A DNA stretch of 52,896 bases from NCBI GenBank assembly GCA_035577985.1, contig DATJZY010000154.1, forward strand, positions 1 to 52,896. Reading direction: 5' to 3'. Source of the DNA: Candidatus Eisenbacteria bacterium. Lineage in GTDB: Bacteria > Desulfobacterota > Binatia > DP-6. A program made the translations under genes and the position numbers. Shown one piece after another: positions 1-8,535 of this stretch. Below the pieces are notes generated by a model. That model was not told the origin of the DNA. It saw only the letters and a program-made list of their open reading frames with translations, and searched no databases. Numbering within the stretch: position 1 is the first letter of the stretch; every line of letters starts with the position of its first letter.

Positions 1-1
1 C

Positions 2-451
2 ACCACGACCCCGTCGACCACGTCGATGAACGTGACCTCGACGACGCGCTCCACGACCACCACCACGACCCCGACGGGCCAGAGCTGCGCGCTGCCGCGA
101 CCGCTCTCGATCGGAACCACCGCGAACGGCGACACGGGCACCGGAATCGATCATGGGCCCGGTGTCGGCTGCATGCAGAACGCCCAGGCGCCGGACCTGG
201 TCTACGTCGTCACGCCAGCCACCGACGGCACCCTCACCCTCTCGCTCACCAGCGACTGGGATGGCGGGATCTACGTCCGCACGACCTGCGACGACCCGCA
301 GACCGAGCTCGCGTGCGAAGACGTGCTCGGCGAGAACGCGACCGAGGTGCTGCAGCTCCCCGTGACCGGCGGCACGACCTACTACGTCTACGTCGACGGG
401 TACACGACCGAATCGTACGGCTCGTACACGCTCGACAGCGATCTCCAGTAG
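2..451 (+). CDS. Secreted protein C-terminus with Thr-rich linker and PPC-like domain (5' partial)
   Basis: The frame is open from the left edge of the window, so the start is missing. The first 25 or so codons are almost all Thr/Ser, which resembles the end of a stalk. A compact domain of about 115 residues follows. It has beta-rich alternation, paired Cys (TCDD, LACED) and the run TYYVYVDGY near the end, the pattern of bacterial pre-peptidase C-terminal (PPC) domains. These usually occur on exported enzymes or surface proteins and help with secretion or substrate binding. The protein ends in TAG at 449-451. The large gene at the right end of the window has the same stalk-plus-domain design. 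The catalytic or main part of this protein lies outside the window. Confidence 0.72.
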   Translation, partial: TTTPSTTSMNVTSTTRSTTTTTTPTGQSCALPRPLSIGTTANGDTGTGIDHGPGVGCMQNAQAPDLVYVVTPATDGTLTLSLTSDWDGGIYVRTTCDDPQTELACEDVLGENATEVLQLPVTGGTTYYVYVDGYTTESYGSYTLDSDLQ

Positions 452-470
452 CGTCCGCCTCGTCGCCCGC

Positions 471-1115
471 TCACCGCGCCTCGGCGCGCAGCGGCGGCGT
501 GATGCCGATCGCGGAGAGCGGAACACTCAGCGCGGGCACCCAGGTGCCGATCTCCGAGCCCGGCCGGCACCAGGTCCCCCCGGCGATCGGGACGCTGCCC
601 CCGCCCGAGTCGACGTTGGTATGGAACGAGCCCATCGTGGCCGCCTGGCCGCTTCCGTCAGCCGGCCAGTAGACGACGTCTGCGAGGACCTCGGCCGTCG
701 CCACGAACACGGGTCCGGGGTCACGGATGAACGCGTCGCCCGAGCAGTCGGGCGAGGCGTGGAACACCTGGCCGTCGAGCGAGCCCTGGCGGGTGACCGT
801 AACCCGCCGGGGACCTCCGAGCAGCGGATGCGTCAGCAGCACGCTGTCGTTCGAGGGGCCGATGAGACGCAGCAGCGCCACCTCCGTGCCGGCGGCATCG
901 ACGACCCGGAGCGGCGAGCGGCCGGGCGCGCCCGGCGAACCCATCGCACCGTCGGAGCCGGGCTGGCCGACGCCCACGACATCGAGGGGTCGCTCGCGCT
1001 TGCGACAGCGCTCGCGCGCCACGATCTGCCCCGAGCGCGCGGTGCACAGGACCGTGGCGCTCACGACCTCGGCGGTGAGCGCCACGGCGAGCAGGGTCAA
1101 GAGAAATCGACGCAT
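471..1115 (-). CDS. Secreted short collagen-like protein, paralog C of three
   Basis: 214 residues. The start is the ATG at 1115 because a good signal peptide follows (basic MRR, hydrophobic stretch, cleavage near VSA). The mature N-terminus has the motif L-C-x3-S-G-x4-R-x2-C-R-x2-E. A short collagen-like run of Gly-x-x triplets (GQPGSDGAMGSPGAPG) comes next, then a roughly 140-residue domain of unknown fold with two Cys (SPDCSGD and TWCRPG). It is the last gene of a three-gene leftward operon and starts 4 bases after the stop of the gene at 1120-1827. The three proteins share one layout and are clearly paralogous. The function is unknown; the signal peptide and Cys pairs point to an extracellular or periplasmic protein, possibly trimeric through the Gly-x-x segment. 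Confidence 0.8.
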   Translation of the reverse strand: MRRFLLTLLAVALTAEVVSATVLCTARSGQIVARERCRKRERPLDVVGVGQPGSDGAMGSPGAPGRSPLRVVDAAGTEVALLRLIGPSNDSVLLTHPLLGGPRRVTVTRQGSLDGQVFHASPDCSGDAFIRDPGPVFVATAEVLADVVYWPADGSGQAATMGSFHTNVDSGGGSVPIAGGTWCRPGSEIGTWVPALSVPLSAIGITPPLRAEAR

Positions 1116-1119
1116 GGGC

Positions 1120-1827
1120 TCACCGGAGTGCAGCCGAGAACGGCGGAGTGAAAGGGATGTCGGCGATGGCGAAGCGGCGCGCCGGGATCCGCGTCTGTAT
1201 CGCTTGAGGCAATCCTCCCTCGCAGCAGGTGCCACGCTCGGTGGGCGTCAGAGCACCGCAGAGCCCCGCCGTTCGCGGATGCTCGATCGAGCGGACGGTG
1301 ATATCCCGCGTTGCTCCGACCGGATACGACACCGTGCTTCCTATGACGAGCGTGGGGGCGAAGAACGTGCCCCGAAATGAATCGAAGAAGAGGAACGGCT
1401 CGCCGGTACAGTCGGTCGACTCGTAGGATATCTGGGTATCGAAAGCGTCCCCGCGGAACCGGGCGCTGTCCGCGACGCCGCTGGGGTCGATCTCGACCAG
1501 CACCGGAGCCGTCTCGCCCGTTGGCGTGAACGCCAGGAGCGCGCCGCCGAAGATGTCCGCGAGCGGCCCCACCTCACGGCCGTTCGCGTCGGTGACGCGA
1601 ATCGGCAGGCGGCCTGCAGGGCCGATTGCTCCCGGCACACCCGCCATCCCCTGCGGGCCCCCGACCCCGAGCTGCCCGGGGTCGATCTGTGTCTCCTTCT
1701 TGCGACACGCATCGCGGGCGAAAACCTTCCCGGACGGCTTGCGGCAGAGCATCCGGGCGTCGGCGGGCGCTCCGCCGGCGAGCAGCCCGACGAGAGCCAC
1801 GACGAGTGCTGCCCCGCCGCGCGTCAT
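1120..1827 (-). CDS. Secreted short collagen-like protein, paralog B of three
   Basis: 235 residues with a signal peptide (MTRGG then a hydrophobic core, cleavage near ADA). The N-terminal motif is LCRKPSGKVFARDACRKKET, matching both paralogs. A Gly-x-x segment follows (GVGGPQGMAGVPGAIGPAG), then a C-terminal domain that contains the STDCTGEPF motif and a CC pair (GTCCEG). The start ATG overlaps the stop of the upstream paralog by four bases (ATGA), so the two are probably translationally coupled. The domain behind the collagen-like part is not one I recognise. It differs from the classic long bacterial collagens in having only six or seven triplets, which may act as a trimerisation stem. No enzymatic motif is visible. 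Confidence 0.8.
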   Translation of the reverse strand: MTRGGAALVVALVGLLAGGAPADARMLCRKPSGKVFARDACRKKETQIDPGQLGVGGPQGMAGVPGAIGPAGRLPIRVTDANGREVGPLADIFGGALLAFTPTGETAPVLVEIDPSGVADSARFRGDAFDTQISYESTDCTGEPFLFFDSFRGTFFAPTLVIGSTVSYPVGATRDITVRSIEHPRTAGLCGALTPTERGTCCEGGLPQAIQTRIPARRFAIADIPFTPPFSAALR

Positions 1828-2510
1828 CGCACCACCATCCGGAACGGCGCTTCGAAACCCAGGACCGACAGCCCGACGCGTGCGGCCGGGAAGGTGTCTG
1901 TCAGCATGAGGGGGAAGCCGGTGTCGGTGCAGCACGTACCGCGAGGCGTCGATGGCACCTCGCCAGTGCCGCACTCTTGCTCGTAGGACGCGGCCGTGAA
2001 CGAGCCGAACGATCCCGTCTCGTAGAACGCGACCGGTCCCATGAGCACCGCGGTCGGAACGAGGCCGGCGATCGCGGTGGACGCCCTCAGGGCGGCGGCC
2101 CCGGTGCAGCCAGCGAGCTCGTGATAGAGGCGGTCGTTGCTCCGGTCGGCGAACCCCTCCGGGCTGACGTCGAAGAGGACCGGCCGCTCGAGCGCAGGGT
2201 GCTCGAGAAGCACGAGGCCGTCGACGCTCGCCACCACGCCGACGGCCACTCCGCGCGCGTCGAGCACCTCGAAGGGCAACAGGCCGTCGGGGCCCATGGC
2301 GCCGGGCGACCCGGGCTGTCCGGAAGGCCCGACCAGACCGACCTCGCCTGGATCGAGCACCGTCTCGCGATCGCGGCAGGCCTTGCGCACGATCACCGCG
2401 CCCGACTTCCTCAGACAGAGCACGTCGGCATCGGCCGTGGCCGCGCTCCCCGAAGCGATGAAGGACACGCCGAGGAGGACCAGTCCGAGACGGGCTGTCC
2501 CGCGCTTCAT
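1824..2510 (-). CDS. Secreted short collagen-like protein, paralog A of three
   Basis: 228 residues, the first gene of the three-gene operon. The ATG at 2510 was chosen over an upstream in-frame start because the signal peptide begins there (MKRGTARLGL, hydrophobic core, cleavage near ADA). The mature protein opens with LCLRKSGAVIVRKACRDRET, followed by the Gly-x-x run GLVGPSGQPGSPGAMGPDG. The C-terminal domain has the pattern C-T-G (AGCTGA), a single Cys (QECGTG) and a CC pair (GTCCTD) close to those of paralog B, so A and B are nearer to each other than to C. The function is unknown. Secretion, disulfides and the collagen-like stem suggest a surface or matrix protein. Confidence 0.8.
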   Translation of the reverse strand: MKRGTARLGLVLLGVSFIASGSAATADADVLCLRKSGAVIVRKACRDRETVLDPGEVGLVGPSGQPGSPGAMGPDGLLPFEVLDARGVAVGVVASVDGLVLLEHPALERPVLFDVSPEGFADRSNDRLYHELAGCTGAAALRASTAIAGLVPTAVLMGPVAFYETGSFGSFTAASYEQECGTGEVPSTPRGTCCTDTGFPLMLTDTFPAARVGLSVLGFEAPFRMVVR

Positions 2511-2524
2511 CTCGCGGCGACAGA

Positions 2525-2586
2525 ACCATGGACGAGGCTCGGCCCACAAGAGCCCCCGCCGGGGCGAGAACTGCCGTGTCCATGGT
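2525..2586. repeat. Inverted repeat between thpR and the collagen-like operon
   Basis: A perfect 9-base inverted repeat (ACCATGGAC at 2525-2533 and GTCCATGGT at 2578-2586) lies in the 89-base gap between the end of thpR and the start of the collagen-like genes. It could be a weak terminator for the pgpA-cinA-thpR unit or an operator for the downstream operon. There is no T-run, so an intrinsic terminator is doubtful. Confidence 0.3.
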
Positions 2587-2599
2587 CCCGAGTTGCTGG

Positions 2600-3187
2600 C
2601 TACCCGTCCTCGCCGACTGGCGCGCCGCCGAGCGCGAGCCTCGCGAGCGGCTCGTAGACCGACCCGCTCGAGCTGAGGTGGCTCCGGTAGAGCACGACCT
2701 CCGCGACCGTCCAGTCACCGAGCCCTCTCTGCCCGAACCCGGTCGCCTCGTCGCGCACCGGCCCGAGGCCGCGGGGCGAGCGCACCCGGCCGAGCGTCAC
2801 GTGGCCGCCGAAAGGACGCGCCTCGAGCGGAAACCCGAGCGGCAGGACGGCGCGCTCGACGTCGGCGGCGAGGAGGCCGAGCTCGCGCAGGCCGCGCGCG
2901 ACGCCGGCCCACAGGGTCCGCGCCCGGGCGAGGCTCGGAAACGCCCCGACCCCGGCGAGACCGATCCGGAACGGCGCGTGCGACGAGGCCACGGTCGCGA
3001 TCGCGTCCCGCACCTGCGGGAGCTGCGCGTCGTCGGTCGCGCCGAGGAACTTGAGTGTCAGGTGCAACGCCGCGGGATCGACCCACCGGACGTCCGCCCT
3101 CGGACCCGCGGCGCGCAGCGCCGCCTGCACCGCCGCGATCGCCGCGCGCGCCTCGTCGGCGAGGTCGACGGCGACGAAGCATCGCAT
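2600..3187 (-). CDS. thpR: RNA 2',3'-cyclic phosphodiesterase (ThpR/LigT family)
   Basis: 195 residues, typical length for the 2H phosphoesterase family that opens 2',3'-cyclic phosphates on RNA ends. Both signature H-x-T-x motifs are present: HLTL with His42 and HVTL with His129. These form the two-His active site. The opening MRCFVAVDL is also characteristic. The start ATG (3185-3187) overlaps the stop of cinA by one base (TGATG), so it is probably translated together with cinA. The pgpA-cinA-thpR order is common in Deltaproteobacteria, where recA often follows; recA is not here. The physiological substrate of this family in bacteria remains uncertain. Confidence 0.92.
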   Translation of the reverse strand: MRCFVAVDLADEARAAIAAVQAALRAAGPRADVRWVDPAALHLTLKFLGATDDAQLPQVRDAIATVASSHAPFRIGLAGVGAFPSLARARTLWAGVARGLRELGLLAADVERAVLPLGFPLEARPFGGHVTLGRVRSPRGLGPVRDEATGFGQRGLGDWTVAEVVLYRSHLSSSGSVYEPLARLALGGAPVGEDG

Positions 3188-4461
3188 CAGCGGCGGCGGA
3201 AGAGCGATGGATCCCAGGGCGGAAGGCCGAGCGCCGACCGTCGCACCATGTCGAGCGCCACCTGCGAGGCGAGGAGCTTCACCCAGTCGCGCGTGCCCCA
3301 GAGCTGGTGCGTCGCCGTCCGCACGCCGTCCTTCGAGGCGAGCCCGAAGCAGACGAGGCCGACGGGCTTCTCCCTGGTGCCGCCATCGGGGCCGGCGACG
3401 CCCGTGGTCGACACGGCGAGGTCCGCACCGAACGCCCGCCGCGCGCCGGCCGCCATCTCGCCCGCCGTCTCCTCGCTGACCGCACCGTGGACCTCGAGCG
3501 TCTCGCGCCGCACGCCGAGGAGCGCCATCTTGGCCGTGTTCGCGTACGCCTCGACGCCGCCCAGGAAGTACGCCGACGAGCCCGCAACGGACGTCACGCG
3601 GTGGCCGACGAGCCCGCCCGTGCACGACTCCGCGAGCGCGAGCTTGAGGCCCTCGCGGCGGAGCGCGGTACCGACCACCTCTTCCATCGACGTGGTGGCG
3701 CCTTCGCCGTAGCAGAACTCACCGAGGCGCTCGCGCATGCGGGACGCGACGCTCTCGAGCCGGCGCGCCGCTTCGTCGGGAGCGCCGCGCACGACCACGC
3801 GGAGCGACACCTCCGGAAAGCTCGCACGGAACGACACCCGACCTTCGCCGGGATCGACGACGCCAGCGACCAGCTCGTCGAGCCCCGACTCCGAGATGCC
3901 GAACGTCTGGAAGACGTGCGCCAGGTAGACGTCACCGCCCTGCTGCGCGCGCAGCCAGGGGAGCACCGTCTCCTCGACCATGGGCTTCATCTCGCGGGGC
4001 ACGCCGGGCAGCACGATGACGTGCTTGCCGCCCGCCGTGGCGCGGTATCCGGGCGCCGTGCCGAGCGCGTTCGGGACGATGACGGCGCCCTCGGGGACCA
4101 TGGCCTGCTTCAGGTTGTTCTGCGGCATCTCGACGCCGCGCGATGCGAAGAAGCGGCGGATGCGATCGGCCGACGGCGTGTCCTCGACGAGCGCGCGTTC
4201 GAGCACCGCGGCGACGGTCTCGGTCGTGAGGTCGTCCGCCGTAGGGCCGATGCCGCCGGTCGAGATCACGAGGTCGGCCTGCGCGAGCGCCTGCCGCCAC
4301 GCCCACTCGAGGCGCTCCGGATAGTCGCCGACGGTGATGACGGTGACGAGGTCGATGCCGAGCTCGAACAGCTTGTCGGCAATCCACTGCGCGTTGGTAT
4401 CGGCGATCCGCCCGGTCGTGAGCTCGTCGCCGGTGGACAGGACGGCGGCACGTTTGATCAC
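3187..4461 (-). CDS. cinA: CinA family protein (competence/damage-inducible, NMN deamidase domain)
   Basis: 424 residues with the full two-domain CinA layout. The N-terminal MoaB/MogA-like molybdopterin-binding-fold domain runs from the start (AAVLSTGDELTTGRI) through the GGIGPTADDLT motif to VIVLPGVPREM. The C-terminal CinA domain contains LALAESCTGGLVGHR and STTGVAGPDGGT, which correspond to the pyridine-nucleotide deamidase (PncC-type) region. The family is linked to NMN recycling and competence. The GTG start at 4461 is favoured because it overlaps the pgpA stop (GTGA) and gives the normal N-terminus; in-frame starts further upstream would lie inside pgpA. Confidence 0.93.
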   Translation of the reverse strand: MIKRAAVLSTGDELTTGRIADTNAQWIADKLFELGIDLVTVITVGDYPERLEWAWRQALAQADLVISTGGIGPTADDLTTETVAAVLERALVEDTPSADRIRRFFASRGVEMPQNNLKQAMVPEGAVIVPNALGTAPGYRATAGGKHVIVLPGVPREMKPMVEETVLPWLRAQQGGDVYLAHVFQTFGISESGLDELVAGVVDPGEGRVSFRASFPEVSLRVVVRGAPDEAARRLESVASRMRERLGEFCYGEGATTSMEEVVGTALRREGLKLALAESCTGGLVGHRVTSVAGSSAYFLGGVEAYANTAKMALLGVRRETLEVHGAVSEETAGEMAAGARRAFGADLAVSTTGVAGPDGGTREKPVGLVCFGLASKDGVRTATHQLWGTRDWVKLLASQVALDMVRRSALGLPPWDPSLFRRR

Positions 4462-4916
4462 AGCACCTCCAGCAGCACGCGCGTGACGACGCCCGCGTAC
4501 ACCCCGGCGACGACGTCGTCGCCCACGACGCCGAGCCCGCCGTGCACGCCGCGGTCGATCGCGCCGGCGGGAAACGGTTTCACGACGTCGAAGACCCGGA
4601 ACACGACGAAGACGATCCCGGCCGCGACCCAGGTCGCGGGCACGAAGAGCGCGGCGGCGGCGATGCCGGCCACTTCGTCGACCACGATGCGCGAATGGTC
4701 GACCTGGCCGAAGATCGCCTCGGCGCGTCCCGCAACCCAGATCGCCACGACGACGATCACGAGCACGAGCCCGGTGGCGAGGCTCCACGACTGGGCGCGC
4801 AGGGCCGCGATCCACGGCACCAGCGGCAGCGCAACGAGCGCGCCCACCGTGCCGGGCGCGACGGGCGCGTAGCCCGCGCCGCCGGCCGTCGCGAGCACGA
4901 TCACGAGCGTACGCAC
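4458..4916 (-). CDS. pgpA: Phosphatidylglycerophosphatase A
   Basis: 152 residues from the GTG at 4916, an integral membrane phosphatase converting phosphatidylglycerophosphate to phosphatidylglycerol. Diagnostic motifs are present: APGTVGAL near the N-terminus, VVDEVAGI in the middle, and FRVFDVVKPFP followed by an acidic GDD site. Several hydrophobic helices fit the inner-membrane location. An ATG at 4964 would add 16 residues but would overlap the divergent gene on the plus strand, and the family usually begins about ten residues before the LATAGGAGYAP segment, so the GTG is preferred. The gene overlaps cinA by four bases and begins the pgpA-cinA-thpR operon. Confidence 0.9.
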   Translation of the reverse strand: MRTLVIVLATAGGAGYAPVAPGTVGALVALPLVPWIAALRAQSWSLATGLVLVIVVVAIWVAGRAEAIFGQVDHSRIVVDEVAGIAAAALFVPATWVAAGIVFVVFRVFDVVKPFPAGAIDRGVHGGLGVVGDDVVAGVYAGVVTRVLLEVL

Positions 4917-4939
4917 GAGCGGTTGGTTACCACGCGCCG

Positions 4940-5779
4940 ATGGTGTACGGAACCCGGATGCCATCGTTCGAGCGGGAACGAGCGGTCGCCGAGGCGGCGG
5001 CGCGTGAAGCGGGCGCCATCGTCAAACGATACTACGAGAAGCCGATCGAGCAGGTCGCGAAGAGCGACAAGGGTGCCGGGCGCGAGGAGAACTGGCTCAC
5101 GCAGGCCGATTCGGAGTCGGACGACCTGCTGAAAGAGCGCCTCCTCGGTGCCTTTCCCGACTACGGCTGGCTCTCGGAGGAGACGAAGGACTCACCCGAG
5201 CGTCTCGCGAAGGAGCGCGTGTGGATCGTCGACCCGCTCGACGGCACGCGCGAGTTCACGCTGCGCGTGCCGGAGTTCTGCGTGTGCGTGGCGCTGGTCG
5301 AGAACGGCAAACCGGTGGTCGGCGTCGAGTACAACCCGGCGACCAACCGGATGTACTCGGCCGCCCGCGGCGCCGGCGCGACCCTCAACGGCTCGCCCGC
5401 GCGCGTCAGCAAGCAGGCGCACGTCGCGCTCGCACACGTGATGGCGAGCCGTTCCGAGGACAAGCGCGGCGAGTGGGAGCCGTTCAAGCCGTATTGCCAC
5501 GTGGAGCTGACGGGCAGCGTCGCCTTCAAGCTCGCCGAGCTGTCGGTCGGCAACGGCGACGCCACGTTCACGCTCACGCCGAAGAACGAGTGGGACATCT
5601 GCGCCGGCACGATCCTGGTCGAGGAGGCGGGCGGCAAGGTGACCGGGCTCGAGGGCGAGCCCCTCGTCTTCAATCGACGCTCGCCGCTGCGGCCGGGGAT
5701 GGTCGCCTCGAACGGCCTCCTGCACGATGGTCTCATGGCGCTGATCGAGGCGCACGGCGGCGAGGTCAAGAAGAAGTAG
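4940..5779 (+). CDS. cysQ: 3'(2'),5'-bisphosphate nucleotidase / inositol monophosphatase family (CysQ-like)
   Basis: Up to 279 residues. The metal-binding signature WIVDPLDGTREF (Asp98, Asp101) and the C-terminal EWDICAG (Asp219) define the lithium-sensitive Mg-dependent phosphatase fold. The Arg-Glu-Phe after DPLDGT is closer to CysQ (DPxDGTxEF) than to inositol monophosphatase (DPxDGTTNF), so hydrolysis of 3'-phosphoadenosine 5'-phosphate from sulfate assimilation or acyl-carrier reactions is the likely role. A second in-frame ATG at 4958 is an equally good start, with a weak GGA upstream, and leaves 41 bases to the divergent pgpA. The GNAT gene follows 8 bases after the stop. Confidence 0.85.
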   Translation: MVYGTRMPSFERERAVAEAAAREAGAIVKRYYEKPIEQVAKSDKGAGREENWLTQADSESDDLLKERLLGAFPDYGWLSEETKDSPERLAKERVWIVDPLDGTREFTLRVPEFCVCVALVENGKPVVGVEYNPATNRMYSAARGAGATLNGSPARVSKQAHVALAHVMASRSEDKRGEWEPFKPYCHVELTGSVAFKLAELSVGNGDATFTLTPKNEWDICAGTILVEEAGGKVTGLEGEPLVFNRRSPLRPGMVASNGLLHDGLMALIEAHGGEVKKK

Positions 5780-5787
5780 CGCCGGCC

Positions 5788-6210
5788 ATGCCGTCGCGCG
5801 TGATCGTCCTCGAAGCCGATCCCGATCCGAAGGACCTCGCGCGACTGCAGGCAGAGATCGAAGCCTTCAACTGCGCCGCGACCGGGTTCGACGACGGTCG
5901 CCGGCTCGCGTGCTTCGTTCGCGACGACGCGGGCGACATGCTGGCCGGCCTTTCCGGCTACACCTGGGGCGGCTACTGCCGGATCGAATTTCTCTGGGTG
6001 ACCGAGCGCCTGCGCCGGAGGGGTATCGGGCGCGACCTCGTGGCGACGGCCGAGCGGGAAGCCCGCGCGCGCGGCTGCGCGCTCATCGTGCTCGACACGC
6101 ACGACTTCCAGGCGCCACGCTTCTACGAGAAGCTCAGCTTCCTCGCCGTCGGACGCGCCGAGGGTTGCCCGCGCGGATCGGGGCAGACGTGGTACCGCAA
6201 GACGCTCTGA
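5788..6210 (+). CDS. GNAT family N-acetyltransferase
   Basis: 140 residues, one GNAT domain. The acetyl-CoA pyrophosphate loop is visible as RLRRRGIGRDLV after the beta strand IEFLWV. The C-terminal part has the usual ALIVLDTHDFQAPRFYEKLSF arrangement, in which the Tyr before the last strand often acts as general acid. The substrate cannot be told from sequence. The gene follows the CysQ-like gene by 8 bases and is probably cotranscribed with it. It is convergent with the molybdopterin oxidoreductase, 50 bases away. Confidence 0.88.
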   Translation: MPSRVIVLEADPDPKDLARLQAEIEAFNCAATGFDDGRRLACFVRDDAGDMLAGLSGYTWGGYCRIEFLWVTERLRRRGIGRDLVATAEREARARGCALIVLDTHDFQAPRFYEKLSFLAVGRAEGCPRGSGQTWYRKTL

Positions 6211-6260
6211 CCCCCCGCTCCGCCCACCGGCAGTCGATCAAAGCAATCCCGTAGCCGCAG

Positions 6261-8423
6261 TCAGGCGCCGCGCGCCTCGACCGACACCGGGAAGCCGTTC
6301 AGCCACGCCATGCCGGCGAGCGGCTCGATCGCGTGCTGATCGATCAGGTCGTTGCAGTTGGGTCCGCGCCCGAGCTCTGCGACCACGTGCCGGTGGGTCT
6401 CGATGCCGTCGCTCCAGCCGTGCGGCAGGCTCACGACGCCGGGCATCAGCTCGTCGGAGAGGCGCACCTCGGCCTCGACCGCGCCGACCCGGCTGCGCAC
6501 GCGCGCGACCTCGCCGTCGGCGATGCCGAGTCGCGCGGCGTCGTCGGGATGCATGCGGAGGCGGCGATCGCGATCCCCGCGCATGAGCTTCGGGACGTTG
6601 CGCAGCCAGCTGTTGTTCGAACGGTTGTCGCGCCGGCCGATCAGGCGCAGCGGGAACTCGCGATCGGGCGCGAGCGCGGGCTCGCGCAGCAGCCGGTCGG
6701 CTTCGCGCGCGATGTCGTCGCTGCGCAGCGCGACGCGCTTGTCGGCGGTGAGGAGCTTCGCGCGCAGGACGCCCGTCCGCAGCTCCCCGAGGCGCACGCC
6801 GTGCGGATGCTCGGCGAGCCGCGCGACGTTCCAGCCACGCGACCAGGGCAAGTACCAGTCGCCCATCGGCCCGGTGCGGATCATCCCGTCGATGATCCAG
6901 CGCGGCGAGAACTCCTTGCCCGCGAGCCGGAGCGCCCGGCGCAGCCAATGCGCCGCCGGGTTCGCGAGGTAGGTGAGACCCATCGCGTCGCCGAGCAGGG
7001 TGAAGATCTCCCACTCCTCCTTGGCCTCGCCCAGCTTCGGGATCATCGCCTCGGTCCACTGGGAATACGGCTCGGTGAGGAGGTTCACGTGGAAGACCGG
7101 AAAGTCCTCGCGCTCGAGCGACGTGGCGGCGGGGAGGAAGTAGTCGGCGAGCGCGGCCGTCTCGCTCATGTAGACGTCGATGACGACCGTGCACTCGAGC
7201 TGCTTCATCGCCGCGGCGAGGGCGGCGCCGTTCGCGATCGAGACGACGGGGTTGCCGGCCGTGACGACGAGCGCGCGGATCTGTCCGTCGCCCGGCGTCG
7301 TGATCTCGTCGGCGAGCACGCCCGCCGGCAGCTCGCCGAGGACCCCTGGCAGATCGCGGACGCGGCTTCGATGCTCGCCGTACCCGTCGAGCCCGAGCTG
7401 GCGCACGGTGGCGGCCAGGTCGACGAGCCCCTCCGAGAACACCGCTCCGCCCGCGCGATCGAGGTTGCCCGTGACGACGTTGAGCACGTCGAGCGCCCAG
7501 GCCTGCAGCGTGCCGAACGGACCGCAGACCGCGCGTCCGAAGGCGCACGCTCCGTCGGCCGCCGCGAACTCGCGCGCCAGGCGGCGGATGGTGTCGGCGT
7601 CGATGCCCGTCTCGGCGGCCGCGCGCTCGAGCGTGAACGGCCCCACCCGATCGCGAAGCCACTCGACGCCGGTCGCGTTCGCCGCGAGGAAGGCGCGGTC
7701 TTCCAGCCCCTCCTCCAGGATCGTGCGCACCATGGCGAGCAGCATGAACGTGTCCGTCCCCGGCCGGATGAAGTGGTGCTCGGCGGCGATACGCGCCGTC
7801 TCGGTGCGGCGCGGATCGATGACGACGACCTTGCCCCCGCGCTCGCCCACCGCCCGCAGGCGCGCCTTCGCGTCGACCATGTGGACGAGCGTGCCTTGCG
7901 AGACGAGCGGGTTCGTTCCGACGACGAGGAGGTAGCGCGTACGATCGACGTCGGGGATGGGCTGGCGGAAGCTCGCCCCGTACAGGAAGCGGGCGGCGAG
8001 GAAGTCGGCCAGGTTGTCCTGCGAGCCCGCGCCGTAGGAGTTGCGGCTCCCGATCGCCTTGATCCAGTTGGCGGAGTAGATGCGATGCGCGTACGCGTAG
8101 CCCGACGGATTGCCGGTGTAGAGAGCGATCGCGTGCGGGCCGTGTGCGGCGCGCAAGGCGTTGAGCTTGGCGCCGATCTCGCCGACCGCCTGCTCCCACG
8201 AGATGCGCTCCCATCCGGCGGCGGTCCGCCTCATCGGGTGCAGGATACGGTCGGGATCGTGCGTCACCTCGTGCGACGCGAGCCCTTTCGGACACGAGTA
8301 GCCACGCGAGACGACGTGATCGGGATCCGGACGGAGCTTCGTCACCCGTCCGTCCTCGATCGTCGCAATGAGCCCACAGGTGACCTCGCAGATTCGGCAG
8401 TAGGTCGTCTTCTCCTGGACCAT
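6261..8423 (-). CDS. Molybdopterin-dependent oxidoreductase with [4Fe-4S] domain (DMSO reductase superfamily)
   Basis: 720 residues, a catalytic subunit of the bis-MGD family. The N-terminus binds a [4Fe-4S] cluster through Cys9, Cys12, Cys16 and Cys44 (YCRICEVTC and YSCPKG, with the Lys typical of enzymes that relay electrons). The molybdopterin domains follow: TGNPSGYAYAHRIYSANW, VIDPRRTETA, DYFLPAATSLERED. The C-terminal MGD-binding barrel has RNVPKLMRGDRDRRLRMHPD and VSLPHGW. There is no Tat signal, so it is probably cytoplasmic. No electron-transfer subunit or chaperone lies nearby, and the Mo ligand and substrate are not evident. A formate dehydrogenase- or arsenite/thiosulfate-type activity cannot be assigned. 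The ATG at 8423 is chosen because the Cys motif follows at once. Confidence 0.9.
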   Translation of the reverse strand: MVQEKTTYCRICEVTCGLIATIEDGRVTKLRPDPDHVVSRGYSCPKGLASHEVTHDPDRILHPMRRTAAGWERISWEQAVGEIGAKLNALRAAHGPHAIALYTGNPSGYAYAHRIYSANWIKAIGSRNSYGAGSQDNLADFLAARFLYGASFRQPIPDVDRTRYLLVVGTNPLVSQGTLVHMVDAKARLRAVGERGGKVVVIDPRRTETARIAAEHHFIRPGTDTFMLLAMVRTILEEGLEDRAFLAANATGVEWLRDRVGPFTLERAAAETGIDADTIRRLAREFAAADGACAFGRAVCGPFGTLQAWALDVLNVVTGNLDRAGGAVFSEGLVDLAATVRQLGLDGYGEHRSRVRDLPGVLGELPAGVLADEITTPGDGQIRALVVTAGNPVVSIANGAALAAAMKQLECTVVIDVYMSETAALADYFLPAATSLEREDFPVFHVNLLTEPYSQWTEAMIPKLGEAKEEWEIFTLLGDAMGLTYLANPAAHWLRRALRLAGKEFSPRWIIDGMIRTGPMGDWYLPWSRGWNVARLAEHPHGVRLGELRTGVLRAKLLTADKRVALRSDDIAREADRLLREPALAPDREFPLRLIGRRDNRSNNSWLRNVPKLMRGDRDRRLRMHPDDAARLGIADGEVARVRSRVGAVEAEVRLSDELMPGVVSLPHGWSDGIETHRHVVAELGRGPNCNDLIDQHAIEPLAGMAWLNGFPVSVEARGA

Positions 8424-8535
8424 GCGCCCTCCCCGTGGTGGCCGATTGCAGCTTGCGTGCCCGCCGCCCTGCCCTACACGATCGGCAGTCTGAGGCCAGC
8501 CCCGTCGCGACGGCGCCACGGGTGTGGCCCCGATG

